The notes below the pieces were generated by a model. That model searched no databases. It was not told the origin of the DNA and saw only the letters and a list, made by a program, of their open reading frames with translations. Shown here one piece after another: positions 24,327-32,642 of a stretch of DNA of 64,000 nt (positions within the stretch are counted from its first letter, which is position 1; every line of letters begins with the position of its first letter). Source of the DNA: HGM04593 sp045661205. GTDB taxonomy: Bacteria; Bacteroidota; Bacteroidia; Bacteroidales; Bacteroidaceae. The DNA lies in assembly GCA_045661205.1 (NCBI GenBank), contig JAZRFE010000043.1, forward strand, positions 8,722 through 72,721. The letters are read 5' to 3'. The translations under genes were made by a program, and so were the position numbers.

Positions 24327-25418
24327 ATGACAAACAAAAGACAGGAAATATTCTTTGCATCGGCAGACACTTTCGAGAGGATGTGCCATGAATTGTTACA
24401 GCAGATTGCAAGCAAGGAGAAGATGCTGAAACTGACAGTATTCAATGCCCCTGCCGACAATGATGAATATTTCGCCAACCTTTGTTTGTTAAAAGAAAGC
24501 GTAGCAACGCTATTTGGCGAAAATGCTCCGCTCGTAGCCTATGTGGCACAGCCCTGCCTGACGGCAACGATGGCTGCCGAAGTAACATACCTCCCCGAGG
24601 ATGAGGTTGCACGATACGAACGTCACAAGGGTTACACACTGTTACATGGCAATGGATTCTGCGAGCTTGTTACCGAGGGTATCCCCCCCCACTCTCTTGC
24701 TGGCAGCATCAAAGAGCAGTCACAAGAGATTTTTGCGCAGTTGGGCGACATTCTCGCAAACAACGGCTTTGCGACAAGCGACATCTACCGTCAGTGGAAC
24801 TACATTGAGCAGATAACATCGATGCACGACGGCAGACAAAACTATCAAGAGTTCAACGATGCCCGCAGCCGTTTCTACAACAGTGCGCAATGGGCGAATG
24901 GCTATCCTGCCGCGACAGGCATAGGTACTTCGTGTGGCGGAGTAATGGTTGAGGTATATGCCATAAAAGGCGAACATGTTGTAAACCACGCCATTGACAA
25001 CCCCTTGCAAACATCGGCACACAGCTACTCGCAAAAGGTGCTCACAGGCAAGAGCGACGAGCCCGAGCGCACCACTCCGAAATTTGAGCGTGCGCGTCTC
25101 GTAGGCGACACAGTATATATTTCGGGTACGGCAGCCATCAAGGGCGAGGATAGTCTTTCGCTTGACAAGGCTGCCGAGCAGACTGCAGAGACCATGCAGA
25201 TTATAAAGAAATTAGTTTCTCCCGAAAATCTGCCCATAGCAGCAAAGGAGAGCAAATACACCCTGTTGCGCATATATGTCAAGAATAGCGCGGATGCTCC
25301 CGAGGTTATCAAGTTCATGGAAGAGAACTTCGCCGACGTTCCCAAGCATTATCTCGAGGCAGACGTGTGTCGCCCCGAACTTCTTGTAGAGATTGAGGGA
25401 ACAGCTAAGGTAAAATAA
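24327..25418 (+). CDS. RidA-superfamily protein resembling chorismatases
   Basis: This 363-aa cytoplasmic protein begins MTNKRQEIFFASADTFERM. The C-terminal half has the RidA/YjgF pattern (ARLVGDTVYISGTAAIKG, DKAAEQTAETMQIIKKL, RIYVKNSADAPEVIKFM). The middle, NDARSRFYNSAQWANGYPAATGIGTSCGG, recalls FkbO/Hyg5-type chorismatases, which convert chorismate to hydroxybenzoate or dihydroxycyclohexadiene products. Whether it keeps chorismatase activity cannot be judged by eye. A plain RidA-like deaminase is the alternative, but the protein is much longer than the 130 residues of RidA. It has its own promoter and a strong terminator. Confidence 0.55.
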   Translation: MTNKRQEIFFASADTFERMCHELLQQIASKEKMLKLTVFNAPADNDEYFANLCLLKESVATLFGENAPLVAYVAQPCLTATMAAEVTYLPEDEVARYERHKGYTLLHGNGFCELVTEGIPPHSLAGSIKEQSQEIFAQLGDILANNGFATSDIYRQWNYIEQITSMHDGRQNYQEFNDARSRFYNSAQWANGYPAATGIGTSCGGVMVEVYAIKGEHVVNHAIDNPLQTSAHSYSQKVLTGKSDEPERTTPKFERARLVGDTVYISGTAAIKGEDSLSLDKAAEQTAETMQIIKKLVSPENLPIAAKESKYTLLRIYVKNSADAPEVIKFMEENFADVPKHYLEADVCRPELLVEIEGTAKVK

Positions 25419-25433
25419 TCGATTGAAAAGTAC

Positions 25434-25485
25434 TATAAAAGTGCACAACCTTCATCTGCGCAGATGGAGGTTGTGCACTTTTATA
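25434..25485. terminator. long bidirectional hairpin terminator
   Basis: A 26-bp stem with a single mismatch is centred on TGCGCA near 25459. The arms start with TATAAAAG and end with CTTTTATA. It separates the converging RidA-like and DUF6249 genes. Confidence 0.85.
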
Positions 25486-25493
25486 ACCTTCTC

Positions 25494-25913
25494 TTAATTT
25501 TTCTTTTTACTACATTTATACTCAATGATAAAGGCAAGAAGCAATCCTGCGCCACCCGTAAATAGTACTGAGGCTCCAATAATCAAAGTTATAAACGAGT
25601 AAACATTATAAGAAGTCATCTCCCTGAAGCTTTGCACAGTATCAACGTTCAATGCAAAAAGCACAATTCCCAATATAAGCCCCAAGCCCAAGCCCATAAG
25701 CAGACAACCTACCTTAAGAGCAGAAAAAGAGAAAGGCAACGAAGTGTTGTACCCTTTGAGACAGTCCTTTAGCGACGCATTATTGGCATTGTCGAAATTC
25801 ATCTTCTCCAATAAAAACAGTCGTTCCTTTTTACACACGAAGAGTTCGAAGAGTTTGTAAATGCCATAGGTAACAATACCAAAAGTAAGCGGGATAGTAA
25901 TAAAATCCATCAT
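25494..25913 (-). CDS. DUF6249-like inner-membrane protein
   Basis: The 139-aa protein has three predicted membrane helices: one near the N-terminus (FITIPLTFGIVTYGIYKLFELFV), one near 65-85 (VGCLLMGLGLGLILGIVLFAL) and one near 105-130 (FITLIIGASVLFTGGAGLLLAFI). It ends in a Lys-rich tail. It resembles the DUF6249 family; function unknown. It is divergently transcribed from the ECF sigma gene. Its promoter has the same TGTAACC / GCGTCTAAAG elements as the sigma promoter, so it is probably a direct target of that sigma factor. Confidence 0.65.
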   Translation of the reverse strand: MMDFITIPLTFGIVTYGIYKLFELFVCKKERLFLLEKMNFDNANNASLKDCLKGYNTSLPFSFSALKVGCLLMGLGLGLILGIVLFALNVDTVQSFREMTSYNVYSFITLIIGASVLFTGGAGLLLAFIIEYKCSKKKN

Positions 25914-25954
25914 AGTTATAAATATTTAGTTAGTAATTTTGTTCCTTTGTACCC

Positions 25955-25985
25955 TTTAGACGCAGATAAATATAAAAGGTTACAG
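25955..25985 (-). promoter_or_regulatory. ECF-type promoter of the DUF6249 gene
   Basis: On the minus strand TGTAACC (25985-25979) is followed after 14 bases by GCGTCTAAAG (25964-25955). This is the AACC / CGTC layout of ECF sigma promoters. It mirrors the elements at 26028-26057. Confidence 0.7.
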
Positions 25986-26027
25986 ATTTTTGAAAAAACT
26001 TTTCTCAAAAAAAATATTAGAAAAAAT

Positions 26028-26057
26028 GTAACCGTGAAAGTTTTTTTGCGTCTAAAG
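26028..26057 (+). promoter_or_regulatory. ECF-type autoregulatory promoter of the sigma operon
   Basis: TGTAACC (26028-26034) is followed after 13 bases by GCGTCTAAAG (26048-26057). The -10-like element ends only 5 bases before the ATG at 26063, so the mRNA would have almost no leader. Confidence 0.7.
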
Positions 26058-26062
26058 AGTAA

Positions 26063-26611
26063 ATGAAAAGCGACGAGAAAAATATAATAGAACACATCTT
26101 AAGGGGAAAGACACACCTTTTTGCTCACTTTGTCGAGAAGTACAGCGAGGCAGTCTTTTCCCTTGTGGTGCACATGGTAAACTGTCGCGAAGATGCCGAA
26201 GAGATTACACAGAACATTTTCTTGAAGGCATTTGAGAAATTATCATCTTTCAACGTCGATAGCAGCTTCTCTACATGGCTCTACCGCATAGCCTACAACA
26301 CCACTATTTCGGCACTGCGCAAGAGACCATGCAACAGCGTCACCATTGCCGAGGAGATTCTCGCCGACACCGACGACGAGCTTGTGGATGAAACGCTAAG
26401 CGAAGAGAACGAAGAGCTTCTGCAACGGCTCGAACGAGCGATAAGCATGCTCAATGCCGAGGAGCGCGCCCTTGTAACGCTCTACCATTTAGAGGAGCGA
26501 AGCATATACGAAACGGCACAAATAACCGGGCTTAAAGAGAGCAACGTGAAGGTGAAACTGCACCGCACGCGCAAGAAATTGTATTTACTTATAAATGAGC
26601 AGGAAATATGA
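26063..26611 (+). CDS. ECF-subfamily RNA polymerase sigma factor
   Basis: The 182-aa protein carries sigma region 2 at about 18-85 (FAHFVEKYSEAVFSLVVHMVNCREDAEEITQNIFLKAFEKL, then FSTWLYRIAYNTTISALRKR). Region 4 is at about 130-180 (ERAISMLNAEERALVTLYHLEERSIYETAQITGLKESNVKVKLHRTRKKL). There is a short acidic linker and no region 3, as in ECF factors. It directs polymerase to the AACC/CGTC promoters seen on both sides of the divergent gap, so it should autoregulate and also drive the DUF6249 gene. Its stop overlaps the next start as ATGA, the typical layout for a sigma and its partner. Confidence 0.9.
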   Translation: MKSDEKNIIEHILRGKTHLFAHFVEKYSEAVFSLVVHMVNCREDAEEITQNIFLKAFEKLSSFNVDSSFSTWLYRIAYNTTISALRKRPCNSVTIAEEILADTDDELVDETLSEENEELLQRLERAISMLNAEERALVTLYHLEERSIYETAQITGLKESNVKVKLHRTRKKLYLLINEQEI

Positions 26612-26988
26612 AAGAGCAAGAGAGATACAACAGTCTGAAGAGAGCCATGCAAAGACAGGATGGAAAAATAAAGCTCTCTACAAATTTCACATACACCACA
26701 ATGCAACGAGTAAACGAGGTGGCTGCGGCACGCGAGAAACGAGAAAACAAGATTCAGTTTTTCGCTATTGCTGTTGCTGCAATGCTGATAATAATAGGCG
26801 GGGGATATATTGTTGCTCCCATGATAAAAGACTTCACATTCTCATTCGGTATATGGGATTATTTTGCATCGCTAAGCGAGAGTATCGATATATTGAAAAT
26901 GTATGCCCCCATCTTCGTAGCTCTTATTCTACTACTACTGCTCGACATTAAGCTAAGAGCAATTTTCAGGAAAAAGCAGAATCAATAA
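26608..26988 (+). CDS. small membrane protein, probable anti-sigma partner
   Basis: The 126-aa protein has a charged cytoplasmic N-terminal segment of about 48 residues (YNSLKRAMQRQDGKIKLSTNFTYTTMQRVNE..), one helix at about 50-70 (FFAIAVAAMLIIIGGGYIV) and a second at about 98-115 (APIFVALILLLLLDI). No zinc anti-sigma HxxxCxxC motif is present. Translational coupling to the ECF gene (4-base overlap) and the membrane layout make a regulatory, anti-sigma-like role likely. That is inferred from position only. A terminator follows. Confidence 0.6.
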   Translation: MKEQERYNSLKRAMQRQDGKIKLSTNFTYTTMQRVNEVAAAREKRENKIQFFAIAVAAMLIIIGGGYIVAPMIKDFTFSFGIWDYFASLSESIDILKMYAPIFVALILLLLLDIKLRAIFRKKQNQ

Positions 26989-27026
26989 AAAAAGATACGC
27001 GCAGAATGAATCGGCGCGTATCTTTT
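26988..27026. terminator. bidirectional terminator between the ECF operon and the peroxidase gene
   Basis: A 9-bp GC-rich core stem (26994-27002 with 27014-27022) is flanked by A-tract and TTTT, so it serves both converging units. Confidence 0.8.
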
Positions 27027-27045
27027 CTATTATGGAACGTGAATA

Positions 27046-28431
27046 TTACTTCATATTATCGTTTGTAAGCAGTTTACCGTTGTATTCACCTGTAAGGCTG
27101 TTGAGGAAAGCCACAATCTTAGCAACCTCATCCTCGCCAAGTTCAACGCCCACCTCGTATTTTGCCATCGCAGCGACAGCCTCGGCAAGCGTAGCCTGTG
27201 TACCGTCGTGGAAATAGGGAGCTGTGAGAGCCACGTTGCGCAAGCCGGGAACTTTGAAGCGATGCACGTCGCGGGGGAGCTTAGTCTCCTTGTTGCGACC
27301 ATTATCCTCTGTGGTAAGTTCTGTACCACGGTCGCCAAAGTAGTCGGCCATGATACCCATAAGCTCATAAGACTGACCGCCAAGGTTCTCACCTACATGA
27401 CAGGTTGCGCAGTCATATTTTTTGAAAAGCTCGTAGCCCGCAACCTCGTCGGCATTCAGAGCAGCCTTATCACCCTTGAGGTATTTGTCGAATGCCGAAT
27501 TGGGTGTGAGCAATGTGCGCTCAAACTCCTGAATAGCATCGGTGATTGTCTGCTCGGTGATACCCTCGGGATATACAGCTGTGAAAGCCTTGTCAAAGGC
27601 AGCATCAGCCTTAAGTTTTGCACAAATCTCGTCGAAAGAGGTAGATGCCATCTCCACGGGGTTGAGAGGAGGGCCTGCTGCCTGTGCAGCCAATGTAGCT
27701 GCGCGACCATCCCAGAACTGTACAAAATTGTAGTGTGCATTAAACACAGTGGGAGCATTTACACCACCCATGAGACCGTTTACACCCTCGGAGTACTGTT
27801 TATTGTCAACACCGCCGGTGTTAAGACCATGGCATGTTGCACAAGAAACAGTGTTATCAACCGACAAGCGTGTATCGTGATATAGCATACTGCCAAGAGC
27901 AACCTTCAGAGGGTCTACCTCAACAGCATCCTCAATGGGGCGCACTGTCTCATTGGCAAACTCGGCAGCCGCCAATTTATTGGGATAGTACTGTGCACGA
28001 CACTCTTTTATCCAGTCGAGAGCAATAGCCTGTTTCTTGGCATTGATGTAAGAGCCCCAATGCGCCATGTAATATTTCGCAGGAGGCATAGTGCCATCGG
28101 CAATAACCTTCTCGACCTTTGCGAGATCTACTTCGCTAACCTTCGCACCACTCTTCACTGCCTCGTACATAGGCTCAATGTCAAACGCACGATAACCATC
28201 GGCAGCATCCTTCTTCACAAGGTCGCCCGCCAAAGGCCACGAAGCATAGAAAGGAAGTTCGGGATTTGCCGAGTGACAATCAAGACATCCGCCGTCGGCA
28301 ATGATTGTCGCCATCTGCTCATTTTTAGGTAAATCGGCAGAGGGAGCATTGCTCGAAACAAAATAGACTACGCCGGACACAACCACCAAAATGATGGCTA
28401 CAATAATAAATCCAACCTTTTTCATAATCAT
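27046..28431 (-). CDS. tri-haem cytochrome c peroxidase (CcpA/MauG family)
   Basis: This 461-aa protein is anchored or exported by an N-terminal helix (VGFIIVAIILVVVSGVVYFV). Three CxxCH haem-binding sites are visible: Cys49-His53 (CLDCH), Cys197-His201 (CATCH) and Cys341-His345 (CATCH). The last two belong to the standard di-haem peroxidase core, which reduces periplasmic H2O2 to water with electrons from cytochromes. The first lies in an extra N-terminal haem domain of about 140 residues, as in the tri-haem bacterial peroxidases. The conserved segment VPGLRNVALTAPYFHDG near 390-406 is intact. The start could be Met1 or Met3. It has its own promoter and shares a terminator with the ECF operon. 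Confidence 0.9.
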   Translation of the reverse strand: MIMKKVGFIIVAIILVVVSGVVYFVSSNAPSADLPKNEQMATIIADGGCLDCHSANPELPFYASWPLAGDLVKKDAADGYRAFDIEPMYEAVKSGAKVSEVDLAKVEKVIADGTMPPAKYYMAHWGSYINAKKQAIALDWIKECRAQYYPNKLAAAEFANETVRPIEDAVEVDPLKVALGSMLYHDTRLSVDNTVSCATCHGLNTGGVDNKQYSEGVNGLMGGVNAPTVFNAHYNFVQFWDGRAATLAAQAAGPPLNPVEMASTSFDEICAKLKADAAFDKAFTAVYPEGITEQTITDAIQEFERTLLTPNSAFDKYLKGDKAALNADEVAGYELFKKYDCATCHVGENLGGQSYELMGIMADYFGDRGTELTTEDNGRNKETKLPRDVHRFKVPGLRNVALTAPYFHDGTQATLAEAVAAMAKYEVGVELGEDEVAKIVAFLNSLTGEYNGKLLTNDNMK

Positions 28432-28498
28432 TTTATTAATCTATTGTTCATACTCAAATAACTTCTAAAAAATTTGCATGCCCCTATTATGGAACATG

Positions 28499-28530
28499 CA
28501 AATATATAAATATACTAACAAACGAGCAAA
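28499..28530 (-). promoter_or_regulatory. promoter of the cytochrome c peroxidase gene
   Basis: On the minus strand TTTG (28530-28527) and TATATTTG (28506-28499) are 20 bases apart, an exact consensus match. The leader to the ATG at 28431 is about 60 nt. Confidence 0.65.
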
Positions 28531-28550
28531 ATTAATAAAGCTTGCTTTAA

Positions 28551-29936
28551 TTATTTACTCTCTTTTTTCGCATCGAGGCGTTTCACCACCTGTCCGTAAA
28601 TAATAAGCGCAACAGCCGAAACAAGCGCAACGGCACCAAAATAGTACCATATATAATGAGCGTTAGCACTTGCAGTCACCCACTCGTCGTGTGTAGCAAA
28701 GAGTGTAGGTTCGGGGCAATATTTGCTCAAAAGAAATCCCGAAATTCCAAAGCCGAAAATCGACGAAAGGAAAGAGTGAAGGTGGCTGAAACCGAGGTAG
28801 AGACCCTCCTCGCCTTTGGGCGCCTGCAACGAGAAATATTCAAGGAAACGAGGCGAAATAAATGTCTCGGCAAGTCCTTGAAACACAATACCCACAACCA
28901 TCATGAAAGCGACAGGATGCATGCCCAAGATTGTCTGCGAAGCGTCGAGCATGTTACCCGATGCCATGCAGAGTGCAGAAATAGGCATGATGAACATACC
29001 CACAGTCATAGATGTAAGAGCCGAATATTTGCGCATAAGCTGTGTAACAAAATTAACGGCAAGCACCACCACCAGAGGGTTCACGTTTGCATACCACGAA
29101 GGAGAAGCCCCCTCGCCAGCAAGACGAAGAACATATTTGGGCATAGTGGCATACAACTGATGCTGCACCATCCAGAAGCCTGTAACAATGATGATGAGCG
29201 TAATCAGACGACCGTTGGTACACACCTTTATCAGTGCATGCCATATTTGTCCGAAAGTTTTGCCCTCGCCCGAGTGCTGCGAACTTTTGTAGAAGAACCA
29301 TATTGCAATGAGGGCAAGGAAAGTCATTGTTGCCGAGAAATAGTTGAGACTGATGAGACCCTCATTGCCCAACCACTCGCGCAGAGGCTTAACGATAGTC
29401 TTGCCCGAGAAAGCACCGATGTTCACCATCGCATAGAAGATAGAGAAACCCTTTGCACGTGTCTCGGGAGTAGTCTCTTTGGCAACAGTGCCCGAAATAA
29501 CACTCTTGATGAATGCACCACCACAAACAATAAGCACCATGATGGGGATAATTCCGTAGCGCAGGTTACTGTCGAGCAAGCCTGTGAACTTTGTAGTATC
29601 GCTGTACTCTACCAATCCCGTAGACTGCAACCATGTGGGATAAATGGCAAGACCGAGATAACCACAAGTGAGCAGTGTGAATGCAAGCAGCATAGAGTTG
29701 CGGAAACCAATTTTGTCGGCCAACGCACCAGCAAAGGTAGGTAGCAGATAGAGACACGCCGAGAATACACCTGCGATAGTAGCCGACTGAATGTCGTCGA
29801 ATCCGAGGATGCGGCTCAGGTAGAGAGTGATTACTATGAATACGCCATAATAGGCTGCGCGCTCGAAGAGCTCAACAGTGTTGGCAACCCAAAAGGCCTT
29901 ACTGAATTTAATTTTATTTTTCGCTGTGGTGCTCAT
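28551..29936 (-). CDS. MFS transporter of the proton-dependent oligopeptide (POT) type
   Basis: This 461-aa protein has about twelve to fourteen membrane helices. The first helix contains VELFERAAYYGVF, the ExxER-xxYY proton/peptide-coupling motif of POT carriers. The motif-A-like loop ADKIGFRN and FSIFYAMVNIGAF, the second POT signature, are also present. It probably imports di- or tripeptides with protons across the inner membrane, which suits a genome with several exported peptidases. Substrate specificity is not certain; POT-like Bacteroidetes proteins can carry other solutes. It lies upstream of the peroxidase gene on the same strand with a 119-base gap that holds the peroxidase promoter, so they are separate units. 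Confidence 0.75.
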   Translation of the reverse strand: MSTTAKNKIKFSKAFWVANTVELFERAAYYGVFIVITLYLSRILGFDDIQSATIAGVFSACLYLLPTFAGALADKIGFRNSMLLAFTLLTCGYLGLAIYPTWLQSTGLVEYSDTTKFTGLLDSNLRYGIIPIMVLIVCGGAFIKSVISGTVAKETTPETRAKGFSIFYAMVNIGAFSGKTIVKPLREWLGNEGLISLNYFSATMTFLALIAIWFFYKSSQHSGEGKTFGQIWHALIKVCTNGRLITLIIIVTGFWMVQHQLYATMPKYVLRLAGEGASPSWYANVNPLVVVLAVNFVTQLMRKYSALTSMTVGMFIMPISALCMASGNMLDASQTILGMHPVAFMMVVGIVFQGLAETFISPRFLEYFSLQAPKGEEGLYLGFSHLHSFLSSIFGFGISGFLLSKYCPEPTLFATHDEWVTASANAHYIWYYFGAVALVSAVALIIYGQVVKRLDAKKESK

Positions 29937-30076
29937 AAATATAAATTATTATAAATTAAACATTTGTCATCACAATCGTTGTGCGAAAAAGCGTAAAAAA
30001 ACGGCGGAAATATCACTATTTCCGTCGCACAAGAATAACATTTTGCAAATTTAGAGAATTTTCGCCGAAAAATCAC

Positions 30077-30084
30077 TATTTTTG
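30077..30084 (+). promoter_or_regulatory. -7 element ahead of the AsmA gene
   Basis: TATTTTTG fits TAnnTTTG. The leader to the ATG at 30127 would be about 35 nt. No convincing -33 element is seen at the expected spacing. A small CGGAAATA/TATTTCCG hairpin lies at 30005-30024. Confidence 0.4.
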
Positions 30085-30126
30085 CAGAATAATTAATGAT
30101 AATAATCAGAAAACAAACTAATATAC

Positions 30127-32622
30127 ATGAAAAAAGCAATTAAAATTACAGGGATAGTCATTGCAGTAATTATCATTCTGTTAATGGTACTTCCCATGAC
30201 ACTTAAAGGAAAAATAGAGACAATCATCAAGAAAGAGGGCAATAAGATGCTCAACGCACAGTTCGATTTCAAAAGCCTCGACATCAGTCTGTTGAGTCAA
30301 TTCCCCCAAGCATCGATAACATTGGAGAACTTTTGGCTGAAAGGTGTGGGCGAGTTCGAGAACGACACACTGTTGCAGGCCGGCGAATTGACCGCAGCAG
30401 TGAACCTGATGTCACTTTTCGGCGACAGCGGTTACGAAATAAGCAAGATAATAATCGACGACACCAAGGCAAAGGCTATTATTCTCGAAGACGGTCGCCC
30501 CAACTGGGACGTTATGAAAGCCGACAGCACTGCCACCAAGGAAGAGACGACTGACAGCACAAGCAGCCCCATAAAGATACAGCTCAAAAAGTTGAGCATC
30601 AATAACCTCACACTCATCTACGACGACCGTCAAGCAGGCATGTATGCCGAAGTCATCGACCTCGACGCATCGTGCAGCGGCGACCTGGGCAGCGAGCGCA
30701 CAACCATCAAGCTGGAGAGCGAGACACCCTCGGTAACCTTCCGCATGGGTGGCGTTCCCTTCTTGAGCAAAGCCTCAATAGGCGCAGAGATGGATATCGA
30801 CGCCGACCTTGTAAACAGCAAGTTCACACTAAAAGAGAACACACTGTCGCTCAACGCCATACGTGCAACCATTGACGGATGGGTAGCAATGACCGAAAGC
30901 GGAATGGATATGGACATCAAGCTGAACTCAAACGAGATAAGCTTCAAAGAGATACTCTCACTCATTCCCGCAATCTACGCAAAAGACTTCGACGGCCTTA
31001 AGACATCGGGCGAGGCAACACTTTCGGCATTTGCCAAAGGTAGCATGGTTGGCGACAGCATTATGCCTGCGTTCGACGTGAACTTAGATGTAAAGAATGC
31101 AATGTTCCGCTACCCCTCGTTACCCGCAGGAGTAGACAACATCAACATTACCGCAAGCGTAAAGAACCCCGGTGGCAGCATCGATGCAACAACCATCAAT
31201 GTAAACCCCTTCAACCTGACACTTGCAGGCAACCCCTTCAGCATGACAGCCGACGTAAAAACCCCTGTGAGCGACCTCAACTTCGGAGTAACAGCAAAGG
31301 GCAAGCTCGATCTTGGCAAGATAAAAGATGTTTATCCCCTCGAGGATATGCAGCTCAACGGTATTGTAAACGCCGACATGAGCCTGAACGGTTGCATGTC
31401 ATACATACAGAAAGAGCTTTACGACCGCATACAGGCATCTGGTAGCATCAACCTGAGCAACATGAAGTTGCAGATGGAGGCTATCCCCGAAGTAGACATC
31501 AAGAAATCGACATTCAGCTTCACTCCCCGCTACTTGAAACTTAGCGAGACAACAGTGAACATTGGCGACAACGACATCACACTCGACAGCCAGTTCGAGA
31601 ACTACATAGGCTATGTATTCAAAGGCAGCACCCTCAAAGGCTCGCTGAACATTGCAAGCAACAAAATGAACCTCAACGACTTCATGACAGGCGACAGCAC
31701 AGCCGAAGAGACTGTTGCTGCCGACACAGCAGCCATGGGCATCATCAAAATACCCAACAACATCGACTTCCGCATGCAGGTAAAGATGAACGAGGTGCTG
31801 ATGAACAAGATGAAGTTCAGCAACCTTAACGGTCTGCTCATTGTTAAAGACAGCAAGGTGGACATGCAGAACCTCTCGCTCAACACTATGGGTGGCAACG
31901 TGGTTGTAAACGGCGCATACGCGACCCCCGAAAAGAGCGCACCAAGTCTCAACGCAGGCTTCAGCCTTAACGGAATAGGCTTTGCCGAGGCTTATCGCGA
32001 CCTTGACATGGTGCAGCAGTTGGCGCCCATCTTCGAGGGTCTCAAAGGTAACTTCTCGGGCAGCATCAAGGTGAACACACAGCTCGACGACACTATGAGC
32101 CCTGTAATGAACACACTCACCGGTAGCGGAAGCCTCTCGACAAAAGACTTGAGCCTTAGCGGAGTGAAAGTGATAGACATGGTTGCCGACATTGTGAAGA
32201 AGCCTTCGCTGAAAGAGACCAAAGTGAAAGACCTGAAGATTGACTTCACCATCGCCGACGGTCGCATAAACACCAAACCTTTCGACCTGACATTGGGCGA
32301 CTACAAGATGAACCTCTCGGGCTCGACAGGACTCGACAAGAGCATCGACTACAAAGGCAAGATTACAATCCCCGCATCAGCAGGAAAAGTTGCACAGTTG
32401 GGCACTGTTGACATGAACATCGGCGGCACATTCACATCACCCAAAGTGAGCATAGACATGGAGAGCCTTGCAAAGAAAGCAGCTAGCAATGCAGTGGAAA
32501 ACCTTGCAAACAAACTCTTGGGTACAGACTCAAGCGAGACAGCAACAGACAGCACTGCCACAAAGACAGATACTAAAACCAAATTGCTGAACAAAGCTCT
32601 CGACCTCCTAAAGAAAAAATAA
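30127..32622 (+). CDS. AsmA family protein
   Basis: The 831-aa protein has one N-terminal helix (IKITGIVIAVIIILLMVLPM) and a very long periplasmic part. The opening KIETIIKKEGNKMLNAQFDFKSLDISLLSQFPQASITLENFWLKG is the AsmA N-terminal domain. The rest is repetitive beta-strand sequence (short alternating strands with NLTL, GSINLSN, GNVVVNGAY) up to the AsmA C-terminal part near 640-780. AsmA-like proteins form periplasm-spanning bridges that move phospholipid between the membranes. A low-complexity Thr/Ser/Asp-rich tail precedes KTKLLNKALDLLKKK. The serine dehydratase gene follows after 20 bases, so they may be co-transcribed. Confidence 0.85.
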   Translation: MKKAIKITGIVIAVIIILLMVLPMTLKGKIETIIKKEGNKMLNAQFDFKSLDISLLSQFPQASITLENFWLKGVGEFENDTLLQAGELTAAVNLMSLFGDSGYEISKIIIDDTKAKAIILEDGRPNWDVMKADSTATKEETTDSTSSPIKIQLKKLSINNLTLIYDDRQAGMYAEVIDLDASCSGDLGSERTTIKLESETPSVTFRMGGVPFLSKASIGAEMDIDADLVNSKFTLKENTLSLNAIRATIDGWVAMTESGMDMDIKLNSNEISFKEILSLIPAIYAKDFDGLKTSGEATLSAFAKGSMVGDSIMPAFDVNLDVKNAMFRYPSLPAGVDNINITASVKNPGGSIDATTINVNPFNLTLAGNPFSMTADVKTPVSDLNFGVTAKGKLDLGKIKDVYPLEDMQLNGIVNADMSLNGCMSYIQKELYDRIQASGSINLSNMKLQMEAIPEVDIKKSTFSFTPRYLKLSETTVNIGDNDITLDSQFENYIGYVFKGSTLKGSLNIASNKMNLNDFMTGDSTAEETVAADTAAMGIIKIPNNIDFRMQVKMNEVLMNKMKFSNLNGLLIVKDSKVDMQNLSLNTMGGNVVVNGAYATPEKSAPSLNAGFSLNGIGFAEAYRDLDMVQQLAPIFEGLKGNFSGSIKVNTQLDDTMSPVMNTLTGSGSLSTKDLSLSGVKVIDMVADIVKKPSLKETKVKDLKIDFTIADGRINTKPFDLTLGDYKMNLSGSTGLDKSIDYKGKITIPASAGKVAQLGTVDMNIGGTFTSPKVSIDMESLAKKAASNAVENLANKLLGTDSSETATDSTATKTDTKTKLLNKALDLLKKK

Positions 32623-32642
32623 AAACAAACTATATATACACT

